DNA from: Stentor coeruleus
Taxonomy: Eukaryota > Ciliophora > Heterotrichea > Heterotrichida > Stentoridae
Assembly: GCA_001970955.1 (NCBI GenBank)
Contig: MPUH01000224.1
Coordinates: 1-64,000 of the forward strand
Length of the DNA: 64,000 nucleotides
Reading direction: 5' to 3'
Shown: positions 1-9,834 of the stretch, piece by piece
Layout of the letters: each line of letters starts with the position of its first letter
How positions within the stretch are numbered: the stretch's first letter is position 1
Program-made: the position numbers and the translations under genes
The notes under the pieces: generated by a model
What the model saw: only the letters and a program-made list of their open reading frames with translations
What the model was told of the DNA's origin: nothing
Databases searched by the model: none

Positions 1-803
1 GTCTTATCCTATCCTATCAATAATTATTCTAGCTTATTAAAAATGTAACCTTGTGCAATATTGTGTGTTATATGCTCGGAAAGATCCTTATAAATATTTT
101 CATGATTTAGGTTTTGAGTATAAAACCCTTTTGTTTTTACTATTAAAGGAAATTATGAGAACTATTCATAAGATAATTCTTTAAATGCATTTTCTTTGTA
201 TTAAGGCATTCTATTTTTTAATCTTCTTCTTCATGCTTTAGATTAGAATTTTTTTAATATATTATCCTCATCATCATATAAAACTTGTTTCATCATTAAA
301 ATTTATAATTATATCAAAGCATATTTTTTATTTTGAATTACTTTTTCAGTGAAATTTATGCATTCATCGTATACAATATTAATATTTCCAATAAAAATAA
401 ACATAAAAATCCATTTTATACATATCTTATTATGAATTTCTTGACAGTTTATATTGAATTGCTTACAAATAAATGCTTGCATTACCATAACTCCGATTTT
501 TATTTTCAGTTCGATAATTTTGTAAGGTTTTCCCATATCTTATGATGAATTTCATACCAAATATTTATACTGAGCATAGTCCACAACCTATATATATTCT
601 TTGTTTCACCTATTTTTTAAAAATTGATTTCTTATTACTCTTTCGCTTGCTAGAACTTATGTATTTGTTATATGATTTTAACATACACTCTTCATGATTT
701 TTTCGAATTTTCGTTATCTCTAGACATCATCAAATCACTTCTATACAGAATTTCTATAAAATTATTTTATCTTCAGAGCAAACTTAATCTATTATATTCT
801 AAA
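1..803. other. AT-rich non-coding leader of the window
   Basis: This stretch is very AT-rich and holds only short, low-complexity reading frames on both strands that overlap each other and resemble nothing I recognise. An upstream in-frame ATG of the next gene lies at 672, but the 44 residues it would add are not like the family, so I treat 672-803 as leader. I see no RNA gene, no repeat array and no convincing telomeric repeat at the window edge. Confidence 0.5.
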
Positions 804-1826
804 ATGGATTGCTTACACATCATACCAGGTAAAGGACTTAGCGGGTATTTTTTTCTAGATATGTCTTTACAAAAATCTATCAAAAAGCTTCGTTCTTATA
901 GTTCTAAATTGCCATGTGTAAACATAGTAGAAGAGTCTTCGACAAAACGTATCATTGTCGAAATCCCAGAATGCCGAATTAAACTGATATTCGATGAATG
1001 CTATCAACGTCTCTTAATAATCGAAATAGACTGCCGCAATTCTCCTTGTCCAAAGCTGCCTCTAATTTTTCAATCCAAAATGTACACAAATTACTCAGAA
1101 ATACTTAAAGCCTTTGAAACCTCTTCATATAAACAACTTGAGTTATCAGAAAATACAGAAACTCCATCTAACAATAAGAATTTCCCAAGAACCCCTTCAA
1201 CACTTCATGTATGCCAAAGTCAAGTAATTGAACAATATTTAGGAATCAGTTTGTTATTAACTTCTCATGAATTATCAAAAATCTTCATACATAAAAACTC
1301 AACTTTACCTCTATTAAAAAATGATATAAGAGTCAGGGTTTATGAAGTTAGACCACTTGAAAAAATAATGATAAGGCATTCAACTGGTAAAATCGAAGAT
1401 ATCAACTGGAGAATAGCTCCTGAAAACTTGATAGAACTCATAGGAGCTCCTGATTATGTTAGATATAGGCAAGGAGAAAATTCTGGAGATTTTTTTTATG
1501 TCTACTCGTCTGAAGGAATGGATTTTCTGTTTAGCAATGAGCAAAATGCTCTGAGAAAAGTCATAATGCATACAAATATGCTTGAGGATATATTGTTTAG
1601 TGATTATGAAAGATGCAATTTTATTGTCTATACAGACAAAGGTGAAGTGACCCCATTAACTAACTTTGATCAATTAAAGGAAAAGTTTGAAGATAAGCCA
1701 GTAGATGTAGGCATACGAAGGCATGGCTATGGCTATAGACCCACTCATTGCTTTAAATTCCCAGGGATGATTTTCGAAATTCTTGATAGCGGGTATATCG
1801 CAAGTCTAGCTCTCACTCATGTTTAA
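804..1826 (+). CDS. PHAF1: PHAF1 / UPF0183 family protein
   Basis: This 340-residue protein matches the UPF0183 family (human PHAF1/C16orf70, phagosome assembly factor, linked to PI3P-positive autophagic membranes). Seen directly: an N-terminal IIPGKGLSGYFFLDMSL block, the GIKLxFDxxxQRL-like block (RIKLIFDECYQRLLIIEI), and a C-terminal module with LIGAPDYVRYRQ, GDFFYVYSSEGMDFLFS and RKVIMHTNM, in the family order. The start at 804 is chosen because the family begins almost immediately with the PGKGLG-type motif; an in-frame ATG at 672 would add an atypical 44 residues. The protein is somewhat shorter than the human protein of about 420 residues. It ends with TAA and no intron is needed. Role in autophagosome/phagosome membrane recruitment is inferred from the family. 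Confidence 0.85.
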   Translation: MDCLHIIPGKGLSGYFFLDMSLQKSIKKLRSYSSKLPCVNIVEESSTKRIIVEIPECRIKLIFDECYQRLLIIEIDCRNSPCPKLPLIFQSKMYTNYSEILKAFETSSYKQLELSENTETPSNNKNFPRTPSTLHVCQSQVIEQYLGISLLLTSHELSKIFIHKNSTLPLLKNDIRVRVYEVRPLEKIMIRHSTGKIEDINWRIAPENLIELIGAPDYVRYRQGENSGDFFYVYSSEGMDFLFSNEQNALRKVIMHTNMLEDILFSDYERCNFIVYTDKGEVTPLTNFDQLKEKFEDKPVDVGIRRHGYGYRPTHCFKFPGMIFEILDSGYIASLALTHV

Positions 1827-1856
1827 GATAATTTTCAAATAATAATTTATTGCGGG

Positions 1857-2042
1857 ATGAATAGTAATCAGGGAAAAATAGTCCGTGTACCAAGTGTGCC
1901 AAATTTCATCAATGAAACTGACAATTCGATTTTTAACTCAGTAGGCTTTTATGAAAACTTGCAAGAATCTCTAGATGACCAAAGAGCGAGGTTAATGAAT
2001 ATTCTTACAAGACTAGAGAATACCACGCAGAATGAATATTGA
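1857..2042 (+). CDS. small hypothetical protein, 61 aa
   Basis: The frame starts 30 bp after the PHAF1 stop and ends at TGA. The product has a polar N-terminus (VPSVPNFIN) and an amphipathic C-terminal helix with NLQESLDDQRARLMNILTRL, which could form a short coiled coil. I recognise no family. Codon content looks like its neighbours and the very short spacing is normal for this compact genome, so a real small gene is plausible. A chance frame, or the last exon of something with a tiny intron, cannot be excluded. Confidence 0.4.
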   Translation: MNSNQGKIVRVPSVPNFINETDNSIFNSVGFYENLQESLDDQRARLMNILTRLENTTQNEY

Positions 2043-2685
2043 ATAATTAAAGGTTAGTTCTTTATAAATTAAGTGAATCTTTCCAACATTCTTATTTGAA
2101 AAGTAGTTTTCCCTTCTGCAAATTTAAGAAAACTGATAACTTCAGCATTATAGTTAAAAGCCGCGGAGTCAATTGGGGGTCCATCCACTATTATATTATA
2201 TGTTCAACTTAGCTTCATAAGCAAAAAGTCACTTGACTATTTCTATGGTTCTAGAGGTAAAGTATAATGCAGAGCTGTGCCTTCGAAAGAATTCATGGAA
2301 TATCCTGCTTTTAATATATATTGAAATTTTTGAAGGTTTAATGGCTTTTCATTATCGCCTTTTATNTTTAATATATATTGAAATTTTTGAAGGTTTAATG
2401 GCTTTTCATTATCGCCTTTTATAAACTAAATAACGTAAGCAAGGCTCATAAAGGCAGAAACCGTATAGGCCAAATTCTAGCATTTAAACTACAATAGAAA
2501 TTCATGCTGATCAAAATTCTCCAACTTATTGTGCATTTTTAGATGCTATGAAAGCTTTTGATTCATCAATAGAAGTCAAATATTCAATATGATGCTGTAC
2601 AATACATTTTTGGTTTTCTCACATTTCGAAGAGCTGGCATTTTAAATATTTAAACATTAATTATGCTTTTGGGCTTTCTGATTAA
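2043..2685. other. intergenic region with assembly scar and a weak RT-like trace
   Basis: No intact gene is visible. The region holds the N-flanked 56-bp duplication (2310-2422) and, at 2494-2592 on the plus strand, a 32-codon open stretch containing CAFLDAMKAFDSS. This resembles motif A of LINE reverse transcriptases (F/Y-x-D-x-x-K-A-F-D). The surrounding frames are broken, so at most this is a very old fragment. Confidence 0.4.
2310..2422. repeat. 56-bp direct duplication around a single N (gap-join artefact)
   Basis: Bases 2310-2365 and 2367-2422 are identical and separated by one N at 2366. An exact tandem copy across a one-base gap is what a scaffolder leaves when two contig ends overlap but are not merged. 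The real sequence most likely has one copy. Confidence 0.85.
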
Positions 2686-3753
2686 TTAGACAATGCTTAA
2701 GTTATAGTTTTTTATACTGCGCTCATATTCGATTGAGCTTTTAAGTTTTTCAACAACTTTGTGCGCAGGGCTTAATGATGGTGGCAAGTCATAATCAACT
2801 ACTTCACTTTTCAAAGTTTTTTTTAACTTGTCTACTATTGGTAAAATATCAAACTGTTCTTTCATTTCACAAATACTTTCCAGCCTATCCGAAATTCTTA
2901 TAATATTATCTCTAATTTTGTTTTTTAACTGCATATAATCCTCATTATCTTCAATTTTACGTATCTCATGTACACAGCATCCACTACCCATTTTTATCTC
3001 CTGGATAATCTTATTCTCTGTATCACTGAGTTCTTCTTTATGCTTATCAGCTGACATTTTCAATTCTTTTAACCCCTGCTGCAGCTCCTCTTTCGCTTTT
3101 TCCCATTCTGTTTTCAGTTCACAAAGCTCATGCTCCTGATTTTTCAAATAATTTTTCTTAGAGTTAGCAATTGACTGAATTTTAGGATCAGTAAGCAAGT
3201 ACACTTCATGGGTTCTATGCATAAAAGTGCAACTGCCACATAGTAAAGAGTCTTCATTACAGCAATATGCCATGATTTCTGAATTATGCTCTTTGCATTT
3301 TGGCTTTTTATTTGAACTTTCAAAAGCTTCTATTAAAGCATAGTTAACTGGGAGTTTTTTTAGTTCTTTATAGGTCATTGAATTGCATAGACCACAACGA
3401 ATAAAGGTTTTGCAGGACATTTTTTGTAGGCAGAATTTACAAAAGGTGTGCCCACAAGAAGGAAGCAGAAACGGTAAATTGGTCATACTGTTAAACTTTT
3501 GCTTACATTGAGGGCAGCATTTTGATGATTTTTTTGCAGGTCTTAATGGGTAAACCTGGGGTTTGTTATAATAACAAGAGTTTTCAGTTTGTATATCATA
3601 CATTTGCTGCGTGCTTGGAAGCTCTTCTTCTGAGCTGTATGAATTTGCTTCTCTTATGAGCTCCTTGAAGATCAAATTTGCTCTCATTATAATGGTATGA
3701 TTAAAATTATTACTGATTTTTAAATCTCGCTGATTAAAATTAAACTTTTCCAA
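2686..3753 (-). CDS. RING finger / B-box coiled-coil protein (TRIM-like putative E3 ligase)
   Basis: A 355-residue protein with a C3HC4-type RING at about residues 79-123: Cys79/80, Cys83, Cys100-x-His102, Cys105, Cys108, Cys120, Cys123. It is followed by a B-box-like zinc site at 153-182 (Cys153, His156, Cys164, Cys172, Cys175, His179, His182). After that comes a charged coiled coil from about 195 to 320. This RING/B-box/coiled-coil order is that of TRIM-type ubiquitin ligases; E3 activity is inferred. No SPRY or NHL repeat follows, so the substrate-binding end is unlike animal TRIMs. The gene is divergent from the next gene, with 98 bp between the two start codons. It ends in TAA. Confidence 0.8.
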   Translation of the reverse strand: MEKFNFNQRDLKISNNFNHTIIMRANLIFKELIREANSYSSEEELPSTQQMYDIQTENSCYYNKPQVYPLRPAKKSSKCCPQCKQKFNSMTNLPFLLPSCGHTFCKFCLQKMSCKTFIRCGLCNSMTYKELKKLPVNYALIEAFESSNKKPKCKEHNSEIMAYCCNEDSLLCGSCTFMHRTHEVYLLTDPKIQSIANSKKNYLKNQEHELCELKTEWEKAKEELQQGLKELKMSADKHKEELSDTENKIIQEIKMGSGCCVHEIRKIEDNEDYMQLKNKIRDNIIRISDRLESICEMKEQFDILPIVDKLKKTLKSEVVDYDLPPSLSPAHKVVEKLKSSIEYERSIKNYNLSIV

Positions 3754-3851
3754 AAATATTAAGCTGAAGTACTGCGCAAAAATAGAGAAGTAATCATAAA
3801 TATCATTAAAAAATAGATTTTTCTACGCAAATGTATTATATATAAAATAAT

Positions 3852-5438
3852 ATGAGCTTAATTGTTACCATAGACATAGGCGATGGAAGAACTGACAATG
3901 TAAAAGTATCTCCAAACACAGATCTTAAAGTCCTTGCAAGTAGATTTTGTGCAAAACACTCTTTACCTGTAGAAGTTGAAGCTTGCTTAATTCAAGAAAT
4001 CAAGAGAAATATTTCATCGAACACCCCTTTGTCAAAAAAAACTGAAGATGACATAACTTTGTCAACTAACTTTACAGCTGGTGAAAAGCATTATGAAAAT
4101 ATGCTTAATGGGCTATTTCGTAAAACCCCAGACTCTATTCCTATTGCTAAAAAACCTGAGCAAAATATTGGAACAAAATTATATGATAAAGGCCTTCGTT
4201 ACTTAGAAATCTTAGAGAGTAAATTAGAAAAATTCCGAAAGCTCAGACAGGAAAATGAGGATAGAAATCTAACATTTTCACCGAAAGTCAATAAGAGTAA
4301 ATACAGAAGCAATGCAGAGATATTACTGAAATCAGGAATTGCAACTGAGGAAAGACTAGAAAAAATGAGAGGAGAAAAGCTTAACAGTGAAATAAATGAA
4401 TGCACATTTTCCCCTCAAATTAATAGAACAAGTCAGATACTTAGTTTGAAGCGTAAGTCTCCAATTGGTAAAAGAGAATCATACACCCCTTTTCCTTATG
4501 ATAATACAGAATTTATGAATGTGTAATTAATAAAAAGCATCAAATTAAAAAGATTAAATATACACAAGGAATTGTTTGAAGAAGCTAAAATCTTATCGGA
4601 AAAAAGAAAAGAGGCTGAACAAAAAAGGTATGATTTAGAAAGTCTAAAAGACTCTTACACTTTTCATCCTAATACATCTTTGACAAGAGCTGCTGATGAA
4701 AAGATTCTTGAACAAAGAGGAAAGCATAAAAAAATTTCTGATTCGCGGCATGAAATTTTAAATTATCTTCGGCTTAAATCTCAGCATTATGATTTAGAAA
4801 CAAATCAAGAATTATTTAAGCCAAAAATTCATTATTATCCAATAAAAGAAAGACGTTATAAAAGTCCTTGTAGAAGATGCAATTCAGTTTCTCGCTTATC
4901 TTCAAAATTAACATCAGATAAGTCGGAGAAAATCATAAATAGGATAAAATTCTTACGTTTCAGTACAATTTTCAAAACTTTATGTCCAATTAATGGAACT
5001 ATCGATCATAGTACAATCTGTAAAGCTTCTCTTCATAAAAATATGCGAAAAATATTGGAACCACTTTTAAATATCATAGAAATACATGATTTATCTATGG
5101 ACTTTCAGCAGTTTTCAATTGAAATGGAGGAACTTATGAAAAATATGACACCTGAAGAGAAAAATTTCATAATCAAAGGAGAAAAGCCTGAACCTATCCA
5201 AAGAAGCCGTTCGTATAATAGTAGTCCTGTTAGAGAATTTAAAATTTATGAGAGAAATGTAGAAAAATTAAAGAATACCCGAGCTAAAATAGAGAAATGG
5301 AGAAAATTAAAAAACCAAAAAGAAATTGAAAAATGCACTTTTAGCCCCGCGACAAAAAATTATATTCCTGTAAAGGAGTATAAAGATATATGGGCAGTTT
5401 GTTTAGGCTCTAAATTAAATAAGAGTGCATGCTATTAG
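3852..5438 (+). CDS. repeat protein with CTFxPxIN-like motifs, one 15-nt intron
   Basis: Two open frames (3852-4526 and about 4572-5438) join in frame when the 15-nt intron 4523-4537 is removed, giving 523 residues with a continuous charged helix across the junction (EFMNVIKLKRLNIHKELFEE). The first 60 residues (MSLIVTIDIGDGRTDNVKV...) look like a small beta-rich, possibly ubiquitin-like, domain. The rest carries degenerate repeats of the kind LTFSPKVNKS, CTFSPQINRT, YTFHPNTSLT, ELFKPKIHYY and CTFSPATKNY, spaced by basic helices. Such (C/L)TFxPxIN repeats are common in protist cytoskeletal proteins of unknown function. Function is not known; cytoskeletal or ciliary association is a guess. Confidence 0.8.
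4523..4537 (+). other. 15-nt spliceosomal intron
   Basis: The intron reads GTAATTAATAAAAAG. It contains the in-frame stop that would otherwise truncate the protein. Its removal leaves AAT GTC ATC and keeps the frame open for a further 300 codons. Confidence 0.85.
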
Positions 5439-5545
5439 ATAGAGATTATATAATTATTGATAGATAAACTTCTTTTCCTACTATTAATGGTATAAATAAT
5501 TAACTAAACAATCATTTAATATGCAATTACTCATATAAAAATAGT

Positions 5546-8218
5546 ATGGATAAACTTAAACAAATCAAACTCTTAGGTGAAGGAGCATTCGGGAAGTGTT
5601 ATCTTTGTGAGAATCCATCTAATGGCGCGAAGTATGTAGTCAAGCAAATAGATATTTCCAAAATGTCAGAACAAGAAAAAAGAGAAGCTTACCATGAAGC
5701 AAAAGTAATGTCAGCATTTGATCATCCAAACATAATCAAATTTGTCGACGTTTATACAACTCCTAATGGGAAACTAAACATTGTGATGAACTTTGCAGAC
5801 GGTGGTGACTTGAGTTCGAAAATTCGTATGCAACGAGGGAAACTATTTACAGAAAATGAAATAATCGATATATTTGTTCAAGTCTGCTTGGCAATTAAGC
5901 ATGTGCATGACAGAAAAGTCCTTCACCGAGATATCAAAGGCCAGAATATATTTTTGATGAAATCAGGCATGATTAAACTTGGTGATTTTGGTATATCAAA
6001 AGTTTTGTCAAATACAATCGATAAAGCTCGAACTATGGTTGGCACTCCATACTATCTTTCACCAGAAATTATAGAAAGCAGACCGTATTCATTTAAAAGT
6101 GATGTTTGGTCATTAGGAGTATTGCTGTATGAGTTATGCACTCTTAAGCCTCCTTTTGATGGGACATCAATAAGACAGTTAGGAATGAATATAGTTCGTG
6201 GGATATATTCTCCATTACCACCTCACTTTTCTAGAGACCTAAAGACTTTAATAGCCCAAATGCTCACAGTCGACTCAAATCGAAGACCCACAGTTGCCCA
6301 AATACTTCGAATGCCGTTCATCAAGTCAAGAATCCAAAACCTACTTTCTGAGTCGACTCGTTTTGAAGAATTTTCTCACACCATTCTCCATAAGCAAAAT
6401 CTCTTTGTGCTAAAAAAAGAGCAGGATGCTAAAAAAATAACACCTCCTGCTAAAATAGAACCACAAAAGGTAGAGCCAAAAAAGCAAGAAGATATTAAAA
6501 AGCCTGTTCAAGCACCTTTAAAATCTGAGCCTCCAAAATTTGAACCTAGAAAGGAACCAGAATGGAAAAAACCTACTCCTATGCCAGCAAGAGCAGAACC
6601 CCCTAAATATGAACCAAAAAGAGAGCCACAAAGAGTTGAAATTAAGATAGATCCAAAAAAGGAAACTCCTAAAAAAGAACCTCCCAGAAAAGAGCCGCTT
6701 AGAATTGAGGCTAATGATGCTAAAAAATGTGAGCCAAATTTAGCTCAGCAAATCAAAGAGATAAAAGAGAAAAATGCTCCAAGCACACCCAAAATGAAAG
6801 TTGTAGAAGTTAATAAATATTGCAAAAATGAACAGGTAGTGAAAAATGATAATAAGGATTATAGAAAACCTCCTGAGCCTGCTCCTCAAGCACGAAGACA
6901 GTTTAATTTGCCTGAAATTCCTAAGTTTGAAGATATTGTGAAAATTAGAGAAGCAGCAAAGCCTATACCACCTAGGGCCCCTGCTATGCAAGGAAGGCTT
7001 GAAGATGTTTTTAAACCAGTGGAAAAAGTTGAAAAAAAAAATGATGCTTTAAATGCTCAGGCTCGCGAAGCATTAAAAAAGAAAAAAGAACTAGAAGCTA
7101 AAAAGAAGCTTGAAGAAATGATCCAGAAACGAGAAGATAATCGTCAAGAAGAGATAGTCAAAAAAGAGGCAGCAGAAAAGAAAAAACAGGATAAATTGAA
7201 GAAAATTCAAGAAGATAGAGAGAAAATGATGAATGATATACGACAAAAAAAGTATCAAAAAAATTCAAGTCAGCCTCTATCCGATTTGCCCGAAGTATTT
7301 GAAAACCTTGAAAGTTCAGACCCCAATCCAAGACTCACTAAAGAAAAGGAAAAAGAGCGTGAGAGAGAAATTGAAAGAGAACGAAAAAGAGAACGAGAAA
7401 AAGAAAAGGAAAAAGAGAGAGAAAAAGAAAGAGAACGAGATAGAGAAAAAGAACGAGAAAAAGAAAGAGAAAGAGAACGAGAAAGAGAGCGAGAAAGAGA
7501 AAGAGAAAGAGAGCAAGAACGAGAAAGAGAACGAGAAAGAGAACGAGAAAGAGAGCGAGAAAGAGAAAGAGAAAATGAAAACGATAAAGATAAGAAAAAA
7601 TATGAAGAAGATAGGAAAAAAATGATAGAAGCTTTAAGACAAAAACCAAAGCCAAAAAACGATGGTTTTGTTGTAGAGTGGGTTGGAATAAAAAATCAAG
7701 AGGAGCAAAGATTGTACCAAGTTCTTCAACAAGCAATAGATGACGAGAGCATTTCTGATGAGGAAGAAGGTGATTATAATGATATCTATATTACACAAGT
7801 GCCGGCTGATGAAGAAGTTGTAGTCAGAGCAGATGATTTTATATTAAGTTTAGATGAAAATGAAAATAAAGGAATTATTGTTCAGGAAAAATCATTAACA
7901 CCACCCCCTACTCCTCCTGCAGCGCCAACTGCTGCATCAAATGAGGAAATTGATATTGGATCGACTTATAACTCTTTGGAGGCAATGAGAGAATTTCTCG
8001 AGGAAAAAATAGGATTAAAAACACTGATAGAAGCCTGCAAAGTAATGAAGGAAATTGGAGATGTTGATCCCCATGAGTCAGGATATAGTATTTATTATGA
8101 AAAACTTGGGACTATTCTACCAGTGCATAACATGGAGGAATTTGTGTCTTATCTTCGGACCCTTATGATTCTAGAAAATCATGCAGAAAGCTATCTAGAA
8201 GGTTTAATGAAGGTTTAG
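5546..8218 (+). CDS. NIMA-related (NEK) serine/threonine kinase with long charged tail
   Basis: An 890-residue kinase. The catalytic domain spans about residues 6-260: glycine loop GEGAFGKCYL (11-20), Lys33, Glu51, HRD at 127-129 with the NEK-like HRDIKGQN, DFG at 147-149, activation loop TMVGTPYYLSPEI (163-175). All catalytic residues are present, so it should be active. Sequence style (LHRDIKGQNIFL, DVWSLGVLLYELCTL) is that of the NEK1-like branch, kinases that act on cilia, basal bodies and microtubules. The tail has a K/P/E-rich region (about 290-400), a basic coiled coil (500-570), an extreme Arg/Glu/Lys run (about 595-680) and an acidic segment. A C-terminal helical block of about 85 residues (MREFLEEKIGLKTLIEACKV) resembles the conserved end of NEK1-type proteins. 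It ends in TAG. Confidence 0.9.
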   Translation: MDKLKQIKLLGEGAFGKCYLCENPSNGAKYVVKQIDISKMSEQEKREAYHEAKVMSAFDHPNIIKFVDVYTTPNGKLNIVMNFADGGDLSSKIRMQRGKLFTENEIIDIFVQVCLAIKHVHDRKVLHRDIKGQNIFLMKSGMIKLGDFGISKVLSNTIDKARTMVGTPYYLSPEIIESRPYSFKSDVWSLGVLLYELCTLKPPFDGTSIRQLGMNIVRGIYSPLPPHFSRDLKTLIAQMLTVDSNRRPTVAQILRMPFIKSRIQNLLSESTRFEEFSHTILHKQNLFVLKKEQDAKKITPPAKIEPQKVEPKKQEDIKKPVQAPLKSEPPKFEPRKEPEWKKPTPMPARAEPPKYEPKREPQRVEIKIDPKKETPKKEPPRKEPLRIEANDAKKCEPNLAQQIKEIKEKNAPSTPKMKVVEVNKYCKNEQVVKNDNKDYRKPPEPAPQARRQFNLPEIPKFEDIVKIREAAKPIPPRAPAMQGRLEDVFKPVEKVEKKNDALNAQAREALKKKKELEAKKKLEEMIQKREDNRQEEIVKKEAAEKKKQDKLKKIQEDREKMMNDIRQKKYQKNSSQPLSDLPEVFENLESSDPNPRLTKEKEKEREREIERERKREREKEKEKEREKERERDREKEREKEREREREREREREREREQERERERERERERERERERENENDKDKKKYEEDRKKMIEALRQKPKPKNDGFVVEWVGIKNQEEQRLYQVLQQAIDDESISDEEEGDYNDIYITQVPADEEVVVRADDFILSLDENENKGIIVQEKSLTPPPTPPAAPTAASNEEIDIGSTYNSLEAMREFLEEKIGLKTLIEACKVMKEIGDVDPHESGYSIYYEKLGTILPVHNMEEFVSYLRTLMILENHAESYLEGLMKV
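7335..7580 (+). repeat. GA-rich low-complexity repeat encoding Arg/Glu/Lys run
   Basis: An imperfect hexamer-like GAGAAA/GAACGA repeat about 245 bp long inside the NEK gene, encoding roughly 80 residues of almost pure R, E and K. The long open frames in the other two frames and on the opposite strand here are by-products of this purine tract. Such a run should form a long single alpha-helix or charged coil, and repeat number is likely to vary between copies or strains. Confidence 0.85.
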
Positions 8219-8493
8219 ATTGATAAATAACTTGATAAGCCTTATGAATTCCGGTTCGTCATTTTTTATTTATTAAAAGCTTTTGATTACTTAAAAGTTA
8301 TTCATTTGAAATTATAAAACACCATTAGAATATATCAGTATCAACCTACAATAACACAAAATTAACAGTCAAATTAATTCTTGATTATTAATGCTTGATA
8401 GCATTTTTAGTTAGCTAAAATAAATGAAACATAGAAATTTTAAGTTCTCCTGTTACATAAATACCTAAAACTTATACTAACTTAATACCCTAC

Positions 8494-9834
8494 TTAATTA
8501 GCTTTAACCGATTGAAGCTCCTTATTCTTTTTTTCTATCACCTCCTTAATATCAATCTGAACTTGATTATATTTGATTCTAAACTCATCAATTTCCTTTC
8601 TAAGTCTACTTATAGCCTGCTCTTTTTCTACCAGTACTAATCCTAACAACTCCATATCTGTCCTAAGTTTAGTTGAAGTCTTGCTTCTTTGTAAGCCATA
8701 AACCTGAGCAGCTCTAAGTAAATTCCTCTTTTCTTGTAAAACAAATTCTAAGTTTTCAATTTCGTTTTCTTCTTTTATAACTTGATTCCTCATATCTTTA
8801 AGAATATTTTGAGCACTATCTGCATCATGCTGATTTTCTGGCTTAGCACTATAAAAAAGATATTCTTCACTTGCCTCTTTCATAGCATCACAGATACGAG
8901 CCTCTGTTGATATATAATTCTGATAAGTGTCTTCTAAAGCTTTTAGTTTGGCTTTGATTTCCTCATTTTGTTTATGTCTTAAAGTTGAATTCTCAAGTTT
9001 TTCCTTAAGTTTGGCAAGCTCTATAGAGCTTTTTTTATTTGAAGCAGTCAATGAAGTGTTTTCTGTTTCTAATTGATCTATGCGCTTCTGAACATTTACA
9101 TAGAATTCATTAATAAATTTTAGTGGAGTATCAGGAGATAAGAATTTTTCTAAGTTCTGGATATTAATTTCATTAGGCTTGCTTAGTTCAGCATATTCCT
9201 TTTCAAGACTTGAGAGTTTGCTTTTCAGACTTTCAATTTTTTCACTAGATACCACTTTTGAAGCTGATTCTTGCTTCAAGTTTTCTAAGTTGTCTGCAAG
9301 ATTTTGATTACTTTCTGCCAACCCTTCACCAACTGTACGCAAATTTTTAGCCTCAATTTTCGTTAGTCTGCACAGTGTCTGCAACTTAAAAAGTTCCTCC
9401 TCTGTGGGATCTGGTCTAGTTTGTTTAGATTTCATTTCTAACTGTCTGTTTAGCTTAGATATATTCTCTTTAAGTTCTTGCAAAGTGTTCTGGTACATTT
9501 TTAAGATTCTAGATTCATCTTCCTCAGCTTCAACTTCACCTTCAATCTCAGCATTTTCTTCAGCTTTTTCACGGTCAAAAGAATTTTCTTCTTCTTCAGC
9601 TTTAACTTCTTCATCAGCAAGTAATTCTTGTTCATCTTCAGCAGGAGCAGGATTTTCTTCAGCCTCATCATTAACTTTTTCATTATTTTTATTGTCCTCT
9701 TCAGCTAGTTTTATTATCTCCTCTTCCAATTTCTTTACATCATCAGGAGATGATTCATTTCCGCTATGTTTCTCTTCAACTGGTGACTTGACCTTATCTT
9801 CAGGATTCTGGCTTATAGGATCTTCTTCGGACAT
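8494..9834 (-). CDS. acidic coiled-coil protein, 446 aa
   Basis: The first 110 residues are a low-complexity, strongly acidic region (Glu/Asp/Ala/Lys rich). From about residue 112 to the end the protein is almost continuous heptad-type coiled coil (YQNTLQELKENISKLNRQLE; LESLKSKLSSLEKEYAEL-like stretches; a final long helix). A short conserved-looking block, LSPDTPLKFINEFYVNVQKRI, lies near 230-250. I recognise no family. The architecture suggests a structural or scaffold role, perhaps cytoskeletal. It is convergent with the NEK gene (275 bp between stops). Ends in TAA. Confidence 0.75.
   Translation of the reverse strand: MSEEDPISQNPEDKVKSPVEEKHSGNESSPDDVKKLEEEIIKLAEEDNKNNEKVNDEAEENPAPAEDEQELLADEEVKAEEEENSFDREKAEENAEIEGEVEAEEDESRILKMYQNTLQELKENISKLNRQLEMKSKQTRPDPTEEELFKLQTLCRLTKIEAKNLRTVGEGLAESNQNLADNLENLKQESASKVVSSEKIESLKSKLSSLEKEYAELSKPNEINIQNLEKFLSPDTPLKFINEFYVNVQKRIDQLETENTSLTASNKKSSIELAKLKEKLENSTLRHKQNEEIKAKLKALEDTYQNYISTEARICDAMKEASEEYLFYSAKPENQHDADSAQNILKDMRNQVIKEENEIENLEFVLQEKRNLLRAAQVYGLQRSKTSTKLRTDMELLGLVLVEKEQAISRLRKEIDEFRIKYNQVQIDIKEVIEKKNKELQSVKAN

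Noticed and set aside
1-40. TATCCTATCC-like repeat at the window edge as telomere
   Set aside because: Only about two imperfect units; not a telomeric array.
2233-2424. 63-codon plus-strand frame with an X residue
   Set aside because: It exists only because the 56-bp overlap is duplicated across the N; the repeated peptide is an artefact.
7233-7736. Several overlapping long frames on both strands in the NEK gene
   Set aside because: They are by-products of the GA-rich repeat; the real frame is the kinase.
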